Positions 34,478 through 44,914 of a stretch of 64,000 nucleotides of DNA are shown here, piece after piece (positions within the stretch are counted from its first letter, which is position 1; each line of letters opens with the position of its first letter). The position numbers and the translations under genes are program-made. Source of the DNA: Cristatella mucedo (lineage: Eukaryota; Bryozoa; Phylactolaemata; Cristatellidae); NCBI GenBank assembly GCA_009760855.2, contig WPIO01000060.1:1045501-1109500 (forward strand). The letters are read 5' to 3'. The notes under the pieces are model-generated. The model saw nothing but the letters and a program-made list of their open reading frames with translations. It made no database searches and was not told the DNA's origin.

Positions 34478-34550
<73 letters not shown>
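34478..34550. repeat. (GT)n microsatellite, right part
   Basis: Continuation of the GT tract on the other side of the LINE-A insertion, with one GCGCGC interruption. Confidence 0.95.
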
Positions 34551-34551
<1 letters not shown>

Positions 34552-35821
34552 CCCAACTCTTTGGTTGCATATCTCGAAATAGAAATCAGTCGGCGACTCG
34601 AGCTTGGGCAGATGACTCCCTGCCCCCGTCTGATATTAACCTGAGCCGAGATCGATTTTGTGTCTCGCAAGCAAGTGGGATTCGTCGTGCATGGACGCCT
34701 ACTGGTCAGTTACTGCCGGTCAGAGTATGGTGGCAGATGACATCCGTCATGAGTGGTCGGCGGCGGAACGGGACACGAAACTTGTCCATCGCTTCTCTGT
34801 AGGGCTGAGGGAAGACTAACACAACCATCGGAGCGACTCTTCCTTAAGAAAAGACACGAAGGACCAGCGGCCGACTAATGCTGAAATTTGTTTATCGCCG
34901 ACAACGACATTCACGAATGAGTCGAATGAGTTTTTAGCCTCCTGATCGTTTCAGTTCAGAACAAGGGTAGCTCTGGACTCGATCAGCAGTCCCCTTGTCC
35001 GCCCGTTTCCCGTGAAACATGTGTGCCATTAGTCACTGTTGCTGGTGCAGTCACCTGCTAAAGGCGTCCAGCCTGCGCACAGCTAGCAATCTACTTTCGG
35101 AGACGCATCCTTAGCTCTAACAAAGTTTGTTGTCTTGCCCTGCTGGAGATAGCGAACCGAGTTCGCATTAATCTGCAGGCAATGCGGTTCGGGCTTTTCG
35201 CTGAGCAGGGTACCGCTCGCTGTAGTCGTTTGAGCTCGACTTCTAAGGTGCCGGTAAGGCGGGCGGTAGGATCGCAAAGACGCTGCTCGCTGTGAGCCCT
35301 AGGGCAGCATGTGCGAACCCTTAACCCGCATCAGGGCAGCTGCCGGCGCTGCACAGTCCTGCGAAGCTTTCGTGATAGCGGCTACGCTGTTCAGCTCGTT
35401 CCGTTAAAGAAACGATGGTGCAGGGGCTCGCTGCCTCGCCTAAGCTTAGCGTCGCTTGTCAGAGCACGTGGTTGGAGTCGAACAAGAGGTTCCGTAGCGG
35501 CTCGCCATCCAGCAGGACAGCAGCCTTTGAAGTCACAGAGGTATTCACTGCGGCCTTCCAAACTCGAGAACGAGCCCCATTCAGGGCTTCCTTGATGTAG
35601 TCTAACGTTCGCGTCCAGCTCTATATATTTGCCAGTGCGGGCTAGTCCGAGTCATTTGCTGAAGCGAAAGCGTAAAGCGCCAAATCTACTGGTTGAGCTT
35701 CGAGCAGCCGTCGTATGTCGGTGACATTATTGCAGAAATCACTCCCTGCAACCAGTTGTAGTGGGTCTCGCAGATGCGAAAGCCTAAACGTGACCGGACA
35801 GAAGAGACTATCCATCAGTAA
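34551..35821. other. Unassigned, possible minus-strand exon at 35459-35601
   Basis: On the minus strand TTAG|AC at 35601 is followed by YIKEALNGARSRVWKAAVNT and SKAAVLLDGEPLRNLLFD, then a stop at 35459, with GC-ending codons. The plus strand is open over the same stretch, so support is weak. The rest holds nothing recognised. Confidence 0.25.
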
Positions 35822-36870
35822 TGATAATAATAATATATTTGTATAGCACCCTCAGAGAACTTGGCACTTTTTATCTTTTTATATATAGTGTAAAGGAAGC
35901 ACGACCATATTGATGGTGGTAATACGCACAATGCCTACAAGCATAGCATAGTTGGAGGTGCGATTCAAAGGGACAGCATGCAAATGTAGTTAGTGGCAGC
36001 GTGCACAGTGTCAGCACGCATAAGCACACAGAGGATGAATCACAAGGACCTACTAAATACTATGATAAATAGGTGCGTTTGCAGGTTTGTTGTGTGCGCC
36101 TGTTGCGTCTCGGCCGTTGATGCGTGCCCCGCCTGCTGCGGGTGGTTGAGCCTTTGACTTAAGCATGTGGCCCACTACAGAGGCACTCCATTATCTGTGG
36201 TGAGTCAGTCAGCCCCCACCTCGTACATGTACCCGCTAGGGAATAAAGACGAGAGTCTCGTTCACCACTCATTCGCCCGCTCGTGTCTTCGTGTCTCCGC
36301 GAGACTCCATTAGAATAGCCGCCGCCGGAGACACTGTCACGTAACAGGTTCTTTTAAAAAGGTAGATTTTGTGACTTTAGTCGGAAGTGAGGTCCAGGCT
36401 TTGAGACCGTAGGAACTAAAAGCGCAGTCACTGAAGGATTTGAGGTTAACCAATCGATTCGCCGATTGATTGGAAGCCAGCGGAAGTCCGCAAGAAGTGG
36501 TGTGACGTGGCAAGTGCGACGCTAACGACTGTCTAGCCTAGCTGCAGATTTTTACACTAATTATAGCTACCTGCTTGCACTTACTGGTAGACCAGGAAGC
36601 AGCGAGTTGCAAAAATCGAGATGGGATGTTGCAAATGCATGGCTAAACTTGAATTTAGTATCCGCCTAAGCAAGATAGAATGTTAGCAATGTTATGTACC
36701 TGAAAGTAGGCAGACTTTAGTTTTCAGCTGATGTGATCATTTAGTGCAAGGTCACTTTGCAACATTACACCTAGGTTTCGTGCAGATGCAACAGGAGCTA
36801 TGCCGGCCGAGCCGATTCGGAGCGTCACGCTCTCCAATTTTTAAGTCACACTTGGCTTGCTCACAACTAG
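35822..36870 (-). mobile_element. LINE-A copy interrupted by a solo LTR
   Basis: Begins with ATAATAATAATA tail and 3' UTR, is broken at 36084-36350 by an LTR, and resumes in register at GGTTCTTTTAAAAAGG. It continues through degraded C-terminal coding sequence to the complement of the VMGKPS region near 36870. Confidence 0.78.
36088..36346 (+). mobile_element. Solo LTR, gypsy-like
   Basis: A 259-bp unit beginning TGTTGTGTGCG and ending GTCACGTAACA, so it has TG...CA termini with TGTT/AACA inverted ends. It carries AATAAA at 36242-36247 and is flanked by GGTT at 36084-36087 and 36347-36350. Excision restores the surrounding LINE-A. No internal region, primer-binding site or polypurine tract is next to it, so it is a recombined solo LTR. 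Assignment to Ty3/gypsy rests only on LTR form and the 4-bp duplication. Confidence 0.83.
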
Positions 36871-37190
36871 TAAGCTTCACTCGCAGCCTGTGCAGGTACG
36901 CTAGGCAAAGGTCAAGGTCCAGCCCCGTCAAAATTGTCTGGGGGACAGTACAGTGGGTTGGAGAAGCCTACATTTCGGCAGCATCTAAGAAAGCTGCCGT
37001 TCGACTGCAGCGTGAAGTATATAACGGGTCATTTCGGTCTGGACTGACGTGCCGATCTCTTCAAGTAAAGGCTGGTGCCCTCCCCACCGCATGTCCGCCG
37101 GCTCACTGGCTTTATACGAGATGATCACGGAGCGGTAGCCCTGAAGAATTTGGCATCGTGCATGAGATGTGTCTAACCTTTTTCTTGCAG
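36871..37190. other. Possible extra exon upstream of the exon series
   Basis: GTGCAG|GT at 36895 opens a frame (VKIVWGTVQWVGEAYISAAS, KKAAVRLQREVYNGSF) to a weak donor CTTCAA|GTAAAG at 37065. Its phases (2 and 0) do not fit the phase-1 series that follows, so I do not join it. Confidence 0.2.
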
Positions 37191-37319
37191 TTCAAAGTAT
37201 ACAGCCTCCGCTGATGGCGAAACAGATTTCGATAATAGGCCAGGCGATTAAAGAGCAAGGCTCACTGCAGCTGTCCTACGGGCCCCTGCTCGTCGACATC
37301 GTTAACCAACTTCGAGTAG
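37191..37319 (+). CDS. Helical-module exon 1 of a phase 1-1 exon series
   Basis: 129-nt exon with a strong acceptor (CTAAC branch point, CCTTTTTCTTGCAG) and donor GTAG|GTAAGG, phase 1 at both ends. Translation from the split Val: QSIQPPLMAKQISIIGQAI, KEQGSLQLSYGPLL, VDIVNQLRV, then a split Gly. Two amphipathic helices are predicted around QISIIGQAI and LLVDIVNQL. The module resembles the exons at 41602, 43134, 43833 and 47444 in length, phase, hydrophobic spacing and the closing L-x-V/I-G. No known domain is recognised; helical repeats in the juxtamembrane part of adhesion receptors are a loose comparison only. It would belong to a plus-strand gene whose first exons are not identified. Confidence 0.55.
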
Positions 37320-37954
37320 GTAAGGGTACCCCCCCCCCCCGCCGAACTTTACCATTGTCCTTCCTGAACGCACTCACGTGCACACGTGAGCACGCTGACG
37401 AAGCTCGATCGTAGTGAATGTTCTACCGTGCGTTATATTGTTCGTTGATAGTTGAAGAGAAGACCAGCTTGGCGATTAATTTAGTTGCGTCTTTTTTGAT
37501 GCTTTGTAGACGACTCGTCGCTGACGTCGCTAAGCTCCGAAGACTCCATGCTTATGCTCTCCTTAACGTCTGCCTTGAGAGGAGGTAAGATTATGCAGCC
37601 GAAGACAACCCACCACTGGCCGCGCTTACAATGTCGGCAGTGCACGCAGTAGACGGCGGAAATTCATTCCCCCACATCGCCGGACCTTAGCTGGAATCAT
37701 AAAAATACGAGCTCTGGCTATAGCGCGCCGATCATTGAGCCACTCGGCCTAGTGCGCACGACAGAAAGCCATTAGCTAGCGGCAATCGGCAACGAGAGTT
37801 TGCTGTAACCTAGCAGCTCTAGCAGCTAAATTGACCAAACCAGCGAGGTGCAGGGTAAAAATTCCGTACTATATTATCGATCTTCTTATTCCATGATACT
37901 CGCTTTAGTTTTCGCTGCTGATTCTAATCAGTGAGCATGATAGACATTTAACAA
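37320..37954. other. Intron of the exon series
   Basis: Begins with the donor and a run of ten Cs near 37330. Nothing else recognised. Confidence 0.4.
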
Positions 37955-38108
37955 AACTCTTAGCTGATTTAGCATCCTCATTCGTATAGCGGCAGAAGAG
38001 TCTTATCGGCTATGACCACTGCTGGCAGTTGGCAACACAGGATCACCCAAAGGCAGGATTGGAACGCATCGCATCGGTCGTGAAGAGCGAGCACGGTACC
38101 TCCGGAGC
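37955..38108 (-). mobile_element. SINE-1 copy
   Basis: Reverse copy: tail CTTAGCTGATTTAGCATCC, body TATAGCGGCAGAAGAG, degraded box B complement GGATTGGAACGC. Confidence 0.75.
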
Positions 38109-38160
38109 TATCTATTAAGTGCCCGAAGCCATGAGAATTGGTAATATCAGTATATCAATA

Positions 38161-38389
38161 TATCAGTATATATATATATATATATATATATACATAATAT
38201 CAGTGTATCAATATCAGTACGTGACGTATCTACCGGTCGAGTCAATTGGTTATAAAAATGTGTTTTAGCGTTATTTTGGTGGAAGACTGCTAAGCAATAC
38301 ACATCAATTAGTAATAACGTTTTAATGAGCGAAGCAGAGAGCACCAAGCAGTAGCTCAGGAGAGCGTGTGCGTTCGCGCCTACGCGTGT

Positions 38390-38428
<39 letters not shown>
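38161..38428. repeat. (TA)n at 38165-38191 and (TG)n at 38395-38428
   Basis: Two separate microsatellites in the same intron, with AGTATATCAATATCAGTA-type short repeats around the first. Confidence 0.9.
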
Positions 38429-38429
<1 letters not shown>

Positions 38430-38526
38430 CCGCGTGTGTTTGTTATAGGGTGGCCGGCCTAATATACACTGTCCATCATAATCAGGGTGCTTTGGTTCAA
38501 CGGTGCGGGGTAAATAAATAAATATA

Positions 38527-39495
38527 TATATAATGCTATGCATCTCCGTCTGTAACTCCACAATGTCATAAAGACCAGGTGGGTGTTACGCAGGAGAGTT
38601 TTGTATTGCGCACTCACAGCCTAAGCGGGTTTCGGTAGCCAACAGACTTCGTCTCACGAAACATAAAAAAGTGGGAAGCATAGCAGAGTCAGGAGAGCAG
38701 TTGAGGTAGTGAGTAGCATGGAAGTAGCAGCTCAGGACCGCTGAACAGGATGAGCCATAGTCGGCAGCAGGAGAGTAGTTGTCGTTGCGTAAGAATTGTG
38801 GAAGCGAGTTTCACAGTCTAGGACCTGCAGAGCTAAAGCTTCTGTCGCCAACGGTCTTTAAGCAGAGGAATGGAACAGTTAATTTATTGTCCACACAGGA
38901 CCTGAGGGCGCGAACATGCTGAAACTGATGCAGCAGTTCAGCTAGGTACGAAGGAGCCAAGCCGTGGCGGGCCTTGTGGGTCAGCGTAAGAACTTTATTC
39001 TGTATCCGTTGCTCAACCGGAATGTATCCTATCTCTTTTAGCAAAGGATACAAATGCTCAAACCACTGGGACTTGAAGACTAGCCTTGCAGCCATATTCA
39101 TAGTCTGCTGCAGTGGTCTAATAGCTTTCTTTGGCAGCCCAGTCAATAAGGAATTGCAATAATCAAGCCAAGACAGAACTAAAGAGGTAGTTAAATTGTT
39201 TACGATCAACTGTGGAAGACAGCTTCTAATGTTGGATAGAGATCGGACGTGATGGTTAGCTGTAGAAGCAGTCTTCTGAATGAAGCTTTTAAATTTGAGG
39301 CAGTTGTCGAAAACGACACCTAAATTTCGAGCACGTGGTGAAGGTCGCACAATAGCATAACCTATTAGAAGAGCAAAGCCTTTAAATCCAGCCACACGCT
39401 TAGGGTGTCCTATAAGAAGCAGTTCGGTTTTATCATCATTTAATTTCAGGAAGTTTTCCGACATCCAGGATCGAATATCGGCAAGGCAAGCATTA
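38527..39495 (-). mobile_element. LINE-B copy, 5'-truncated
   Basis: Tail ATGCATCTCCGTCTGTAAC, then an open frame of 217 codons on the minus strand (39464-38811) from MSENFLKLNDDKTELLLIG to DRSFSSAGPRL. Ends in the CLADI region beside a SINE-2. One of the younger LINE-B copies. Confidence 0.9.
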
Positions 39496-39497
39496 AA

Positions 39498-39630
39498 GAT
39501 AATTCATTTTTTGAACGCCCTAAGAGGACTTGATCTCTATTTAGGCTCTTCATATGCGACACAGGGCTCGAGCTCACGACCTCGGTCGTCAAAGGTGAGC
39601 ACCCTAACCCCTGGGCCAACCTGGTTACTG
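39498..39630 (-). mobile_element. SINE-2 copy
   Basis: Reverse copy: tail complement CGCCCTAAGAGGACTTGATC, then GGGCTCGAGCTCACGACC and CCCCTGGGCCAACC, which on the minus strand form box B-like and box A-like (TGGCCCAGGGG) segments of a tRNA-derived head. Confidence 0.72.
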
Positions 39631-40447
39631 CTTATTGGTAGTAGTAACTGGCTAACAGGCGGACTGCATCCTGGTTGGCCCGTCCGTGTAACGCCCGATG
39701 GTTTGAAGAGCCATTACAAGTCTTTTGGCGGCAACATGTTTGATGAACACGTTTTATCACATGCGTTGAAATAATTTTTTCACTTTTCTCAAATTGCTGG
39801 AGGTCTTGCTAGGCTAGATTGACCTGTTTCGCGCGCAAATCATGGGTACAACAAGTGGCTACCCATGGATGTTTTTATTTGAGATTTAAATAGGACAACT
39901 CCAGCCTGCGTGTCTACCGGTTACAGTTGGTGTGGTCTTAGCACTTGTCGCGAACGTTTTGGCTTTAGTGTAAGGGACAATGCATGTAAATTTACAGCGT
40001 ACATGTTAGTATCTTAGTTGGTTTCTAGTAGCACCATTCCAACACTTCTTGAAATACCTATTTTAATGTCGCTTGTATAGTATATGTAATTCATTTTTTC
40101 ACGCCATAAGAGAGCCTAACCTCTTTCCAGCCACTTCACATATGTTAATAGGCCCGAGTATACGTTCGGCAAATGTTGGCGGATGTGGTTATTTTAAATA
40201 CCTGTTGAGCCAGCTAAGTTTACTCAAAGCTTACAAGTTCCGGTATTCACAACTTTAACTGCACGAGCCCTTGACCAGAGGGCAGTTGGTCATTTCTATC
40301 ACAATTGCATCCTTCTTATGTCTTTTCTAGTTATGTACTGTAAATCAAGCCGTTATGTAATACGAGCTTTGCATCACTTTAATTCAATGGATGCTACTCC
40401 TAAGCCGTGCTGCTTACGGTAAAATTCGTCGGCGCTATCGTCACTGT
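39631..40447. other. Intronic, one SINE-2 fragment
   Basis: A reverse SINE-2 tail fragment (ACGCCATAAGAGAGCCTAACC) lies at about 40085-40160. Otherwise nothing recognised. Confidence 0.4.
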
Positions 40448-40699
40448 GTTTGATATACTAAACAGCCGATACCTGCGTTCGTACGGCTTGAGGAAACCCA
40501 CGTATGTCATGAATAGTAATAGAATTTTAAGATCTCCACAAAAAACAAGCTGAAATTTTGGCAGCGTCTCAAGAACGATGGGACGTGTTTCTCTAAGTCA
40601 GTAATTTATTGAGTTATTTTCAGAGCAGTCAGAAGAGTAGGAAGTAGTGCGGGCTTTTACAAACGCTGCACCTGCAATTGTTGATCTGCGCTTTACAGC

Positions 40700-40768
40700 A
40701 CCAACTCAAATAACTAACTGTATAGCGGCTGAAGAGCCTTAAAGGCTATCACCACCGCTTGCAGTGAG
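40700..40768 (-). mobile_element. SINE-1 fragment
   Basis: Only the tail-side part remains: CTGTATAGCGGCTGAAGAG and ATCACCACCGCTTGCAGTG. Confidence 0.65.
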
Positions 40769-41496
40769 TAAATAACTAGTATTTGTCACACTTCTGCAAG
40801 AACTATCACTGTTACATCCACTTTGCTTATGGTGGAGGACTTTGACTTAATAGCCAATACAGTGGGTTCGAAACAGCGGCAAGCAGGATGCCAGGGCAGT
40901 GGTTGAGGTACGGTGCTGTTTTTTTGGGCAGGCGGCGGTTGATGTTGAAATACAGTGAGCTGCGGATAGCAACTTGAGGCATGAAAATATGGCGACGAAA
41001 GTGGTGTACGATCAAGTTGCACACATTGCTATCTGGGAATTGCTATCTGGGAATTCATTGCTATTCGCTCCATACAAGTTCGGCGGTAAGGAAAAAAGGG
41101 CGATTTTTCGATTTTTGAATTTAAGTTGAGCAGTCATGTTCTCCTTCTCGTCGAAGTATCGGCTGCCGCAAGAGTTCACGAATATTTTAGCAACAAGTCC
41201 CGGTTATTTTTGGAGCAACGCCTTTCAGAAGTAGCCTGTGGACCATCACTCTCGTGCTGCTGCCACCGTCAGACTAGACGAAGTCTCTGTGGGTCCGATT
41301 GATTCGCACTCTGGGTCTTTTCCGATTCCGCAGGCATTCACGATCATGTTTCCCAAGTTGAGGGCGTGCAGTATAGTTAAGTCTTTTCCTCCAATTCAAA
41401 GCAGTCGGGCAATGCAGTGCGCATGAAAGACGTGACGTGCCTTGAAAGGCTGGGGGCAGGGCACAGTGGCTCAGAGGGCGGTCGCAGAGGGCTGCG

Positions 41497-41524
41497 CCGC
41501 CGCGATCTGGGGGGATCGCGGCGG
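41497..41524. repeat. GC-rich perfect hairpin, copy 1
   Basis: Arms CCGCCGCGATC and GATCGCGGCGG with a 6-base G-rich loop, about 80 bp upstream of the duplicated exon. Confidence 0.9.
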
Positions 41525-41601
41525 TGCTCAGGGCTTGCTCAGTTTCGCTCCCCAGACAGCACTGCCCTTGCCTTCTTCGATCGTTGCTTCTTTAGTGCAA
41601 G

Positions 41602-41721
41602 GCGAAATACCAGCCGGAGCAGCCGATCTGATGGTGGCACTCGCCAACTTGGCTGGCAGCCGACTCATCACGCACCGACTTGCGGCCGTCGTTCCGTCGC
41701 TCGTGATGACCATTCAGAACG
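41602..41721 (+). CDS. Helical-module exon 2a of the exon series
   Basis: 120-nt phase 1-1 exon. Acceptor: pyrimidine-rich CCTTGCCTTCTTC...TTCTTTAGTGCAAG; donor AACG|GTAAGC. Encodes EIPAGAADLMVALANLAG, SRLITHRLAAVVPSLV and MTIQN, then a split Gly. Helices around DLMVALANL and LAAVVPSLVMTI match the module pattern. The frame is also open upstream of the acceptor (TALPLPSSIVASLVQ), so an alternative acceptor at CTCCCCAG is possible, but it would break the phase-1 pattern. Duplicated at 43134-43253. Confidence 0.55.
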
Positions 41722-43025
41722 GTAAGCCGCTCGTTTTCTGACGCAGGCGAGCGATCGCCCTCGCTTGCATGCTGCGAGTGGCTACTGGTTAAGTGCGGGC
41801 GCGAGGCAAACGGCGGTGAAAGCTACAAAGTCCCTAGCGAGACCCGCCTATTCCCAGTTCCTGTCTCTCCCTATCGACGTCATCCCTCCCGGAAAAAAAA
41901 GGAACTCCGACGCCTCATTAAACGCGAAAACGCGGTTAGGTAGCGCCATCCACAGTCTTCGTAGTGGGCATCGGTAGCATTGGCCTGTCTCTCCCTAAGT
42001 AAAAACCCAGGGTCATGTCCTACCCGAGTCGCTACCGACTGACGTCTCGGTATCCGCTGACTTGATGAGATTTAAAAGAAGCTAACAAGCCAACCTGTTT
42101 CCTCAATGCATTTGTTCCATCTGTGTGAGTTGTTTTGTGCTTACGCGAGCTGCAATCTAGCAAGTTATCATTGACCAATAAGCCTTCTCCATTTCCAGCA
42201 TATGGGTGGACGTGCATCCGAAGAGATATGGTTATCTTAGGGCAGTATATAAACGTTTCATAGTTACACAGGTATCTGATATTCAGACCTAACACAATTA
42301 AATGCCATGCAGTACTGGGTGCAAAGAGCCCCATCCCCCCCCCGCGCGAAACCACCAGATATCGGCTCTGCTAAGCTTAAGAATTTACTGCATGTTACAC
42401 CACGCTATTTCTTAAGTATACCCACAAATCTTCTTTCGCCGTTGTGCGTGCGCTTTCTCATGTAACCCACTGTAGTCGACTGTAGCAATGCGGGCCTATA
42501 CCACCATCCAGCTAGCCAGGGTCGCTGCAGTCGATTGCATGAGAATGAACTCGCAAAATGGCGAACATCATCAGTCAGACGCTCTATTAATACGGGTGTC
42601 GCCGCTGAAAAATCGCTAGGAATGTTTTATCGTCACTGTGTTTGGTATACTAAACAGCCGATACCTGCGTTCGTGCGGTTTGAGGAAACCCACGTATGCC
42701 ATGAATAGGAATGGAATTTTAAGATCTCCACAAAACAAGCTGAAATTTACATACTTTCAGAAGTAGCCTGTGGACCATCACTTTCGTGCTGCTGCCACCG
42801 TCAGACTAGACGAAGTCTCTGTGGGTCCGATTGATTCGCACTTTGGGTCTTTTCCGATTCCGCAGGCATTCACGATCATGTTTCCCAAGTTGAGGGCGTG
42901 CAGTATAGTTAAGTCTTTTCCTCCAATTCAAAGCAGTCGGGCAATGCAGTGCGCATGAAAGACGTGACGTGCCTTGAAAGGCTGGGGGCAGGGCACAGTG
43001 GCTCAGAGGGCGGTCGCAGAAGGCT

Positions 43026-43059
43026 GCGCCGCCGCGATCTGGGGGGATCGCGGCGGCGC
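43026..43059. repeat. GC-rich perfect hairpin, copy 2
   Basis: 14-bp arms GCGCCGCCGCGATC and GATCGCGGCGGCGC with a 6-base loop. The copy 1 stem has one T for C near its base, which would still pair as G-U in RNA. Confidence 0.9.
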
Positions 43060-43133
43060 TCAGGGCTTGCTCAGTTTCGCTCCCCAGACAGCACTGCCCT
43101 TGCCTTCTTCGATCGTTGCTTCTTTAGTGCAAG

Positions 43134-43253
43134 GCAAAATACCAGCCGGAGCAGCCGATCTGATGGTGGCACTCGCCAACTTGGCTGGCAGCGGGCTCAT
43201 CACACCCCGACTTGCGGCCGTCGTTCCGTCGCTCGTGATGACCATTCAGAACG
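43134..43253 (+). CDS. Helical-module exon 2b (duplicate of 2a)
   Basis: 120-nt phase 1-1 exon with the same acceptor and donor as 2a. Encodes KIPAGAADLMVALANLAG, SGLITPRLAAVVPSLV and MTIQN. Compared with 2a there are three replacements (E to K, R to G, H to P) and no stop or indel. Both copies could be spliced in tandem, because phase 1-1 keeps the frame. Confidence 0.53.
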
Positions 43254-43832
43254 GTAAGCCGCTCGTTTCCTGTTTAATGCTGCGAGTGGCTACTGGTTAA
43301 GCGGGGGGGGGGGGGCGAGGCAAACGGCGTTGAAAGCTACAATTTCCCGAGACGCGCCTATTCCCAGTTCCTGTCTCTCGCTATCGACGTCATCCCTCCC
43401 GAAAAAAGGAACTCCGACACCTCATTGAACGCGAAAACGCATTTAGGTAGCGCTATCCAAAGTCTTCGTAGTGGGCATCGGTAGCATTGGCCTGTCTCTC
43501 CCTAAGTAAAATCCCAGGGTCATGTCCTACCCGAGTCGCTACCGACAGACGTCTCGGTATCCGCTGACTTGATGAGATTTAAAAGAAGCTAAAAAGCCGA
43601 TGCACAAGATTAACTACATAATTCAGTATCAATATGATGTCTCTTACGTTTGTGAGACGTCTAGCAGAGCAGCTTGCTTACCTTTTATGCACTATCACGA
43701 GCTAGCTCTAGAAGCGTGGTGGAGTTGCTTCTCCCGAACGCTATCCAAATTTACATCAGGGCTGCGATAAGAATCAAGTTTACTCGAGCTTGCCCCTTGG
43801 TTATTCCTCGTGACAGCATGCGATTGTTTCAG

Positions 43833-43973
43833 GTGTGACCTCGACGTTGCCCGTGCAGTCCACAGTTCAGCTCCTGGCTGCGTTACAGCAGCAGACGGAT
43901 GGAGGAGTGTCTGAAAATGTCACGCTCCAGGCCGAGGCGAATCTTTTCCAAGCGATCAGCAATTTGAGAATCG
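43833..43973 (+). CDS. Helical-module exon 3 of the exon series
   Basis: 141-nt exon, acceptor GCGATTGTTTCAG, donor AATCG|GTCAGT, phase 1-1. With the split Gly it reads VTSTLPVQSTVQLLAALQQQ, TDGGVSENVTLQAEA and NLFQAISNLRI, then Gly. Contains the sequon NVT. The two helices (VQLLAALQQQ and ANLFQAISNLRI) and the closing RIG match exon 1's RVG. This is the clearest member of the set. Confidence 0.6.
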
Positions 43974-44756
43974 GTCAGTTGCCACTGTTGTCGACTCCGC
44001 TGGGTTTGTTGGTGCTCATTTGATCAAGGTTTAGGTGAAAATTTATGGATGCCACAACTTATGTATATTTGATGTTGTCTAATTTCAAGCCGTTTAAATC
44101 AGTGTTCTGACTGCATGCATAAAAAAGCGTAATGCTTAAGCTTGGCGTATTTTTGGTTTATTCGTTGGCAAAAAGTTGAGGGGCGAAGGCAATTTTTTCC
44201 AATTCCCGCAATTTTTAGCAATAACATTTCCCGTTGTAGCTGTTCAGATTTGCACAATCAGGGTCTTGAATTCGAGTCCTGCAGCCGGCAGTCACTTACT
44301 GCCCACTGAAGGCTTGTGGATAGCCGCTAAAGCTCTTCTGTTGAATTTGCATGTTTGCATTTGATTAACTCACCCCTAAATAAGGCATTAAATACTTGGA
44401 TATTTTCAGGTCACAAGCCAAAAGTTATGTCGTCGTGTGGCAAGCCTCAATCTCACAACTCTTTTTGAAAACATAGAACTGATTTTTTTGCTTAACATTG
44501 CTCTATACTCCACTTCAAGATGCTGGAAACCTAAAATAGTGACAAGTAGCAGGCCCTTGGTCCATTCTCATCCTGCTTTCCTAGGAGTCAGTATCGTGGA
44601 GCTAAAGCCGTTAGATTGATCGATTGACCTAAACGTTTGATTGAGAAGAGTTTGTTATAGATCAAAATATAATATTAATCCAGTGAATCTAGCCAGTCGT
44701 GGTTTACCAATGCATGTATGGCTTTATATGTACATGTGCGTGAGTTAAGTACAGTT
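43974..44756. other. Intronic, with a SINE-1 fragment
   Basis: A plus-strand SINE-1 remnant lies at about 44240-44365 (AATTCGAGTCCTGCAGCCGG, then TAGCCGCTAAAGCTCTTCTG). Otherwise nothing recognised. Confidence 0.45.
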
Positions 44757-44910
44757 TAGCTGATTTAATAACCCTATTTATGTAGCGACAGAGCTATTAG
44801 TCCATCTTCTATCAATGCCGCTTTCAGAGGCAGTGCTGCCCGCTACAGGACTCAAACCAACGACCTGGATCGAAAACCGCTAGCGCCTTACGCTGAGCTA
44901 GGACCCGTAA
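44757..44910 (-). mobile_element. SINE-1 copy
   Basis: Reverse copy: TAGCTGATTTAATAACCC tail, TGTAGCGACAGAGC body, box B complement GGACTCAAACC and head end. Confidence 0.72.
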
Positions 44911-44914
44911 GCAA

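Larger units (their letters stand above)
40448..42095 (+). repeat. Tandem duplication, copy 1 (contains an exon)
   Basis: Near-identical to 42630-43598 over two blocks: 40448-40558 and 41223-42095. The roughly 660 bp between the blocks, including a SINE-1 fragment, is absent from copy 2. Differences in the shared blocks are scattered substitutions and a few indels. The right end of the unit is itself an old LINE-A remnant (TGATGAGATTTAAAAGAAGC). Confidence 0.92.
42630..43598 (+). repeat. Tandem duplication, copy 2
   Basis: Second copy of the 40448-42095 unit. It lacks the middle segment: its AAATTTACATACTTTCAGAAG joins what copy 1 has at 40555 and 41223. A pure run of 12 Gs (about 43302-43313) replaces GTGCGGGCGCG of copy 1. 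Confidence 0.92.

Noticed and set aside
36896-37064. First exon of the phase 1-1 series
   Set aside because: Its phases do not match, the phase-1 frame meets a stop, and the donor is weak.
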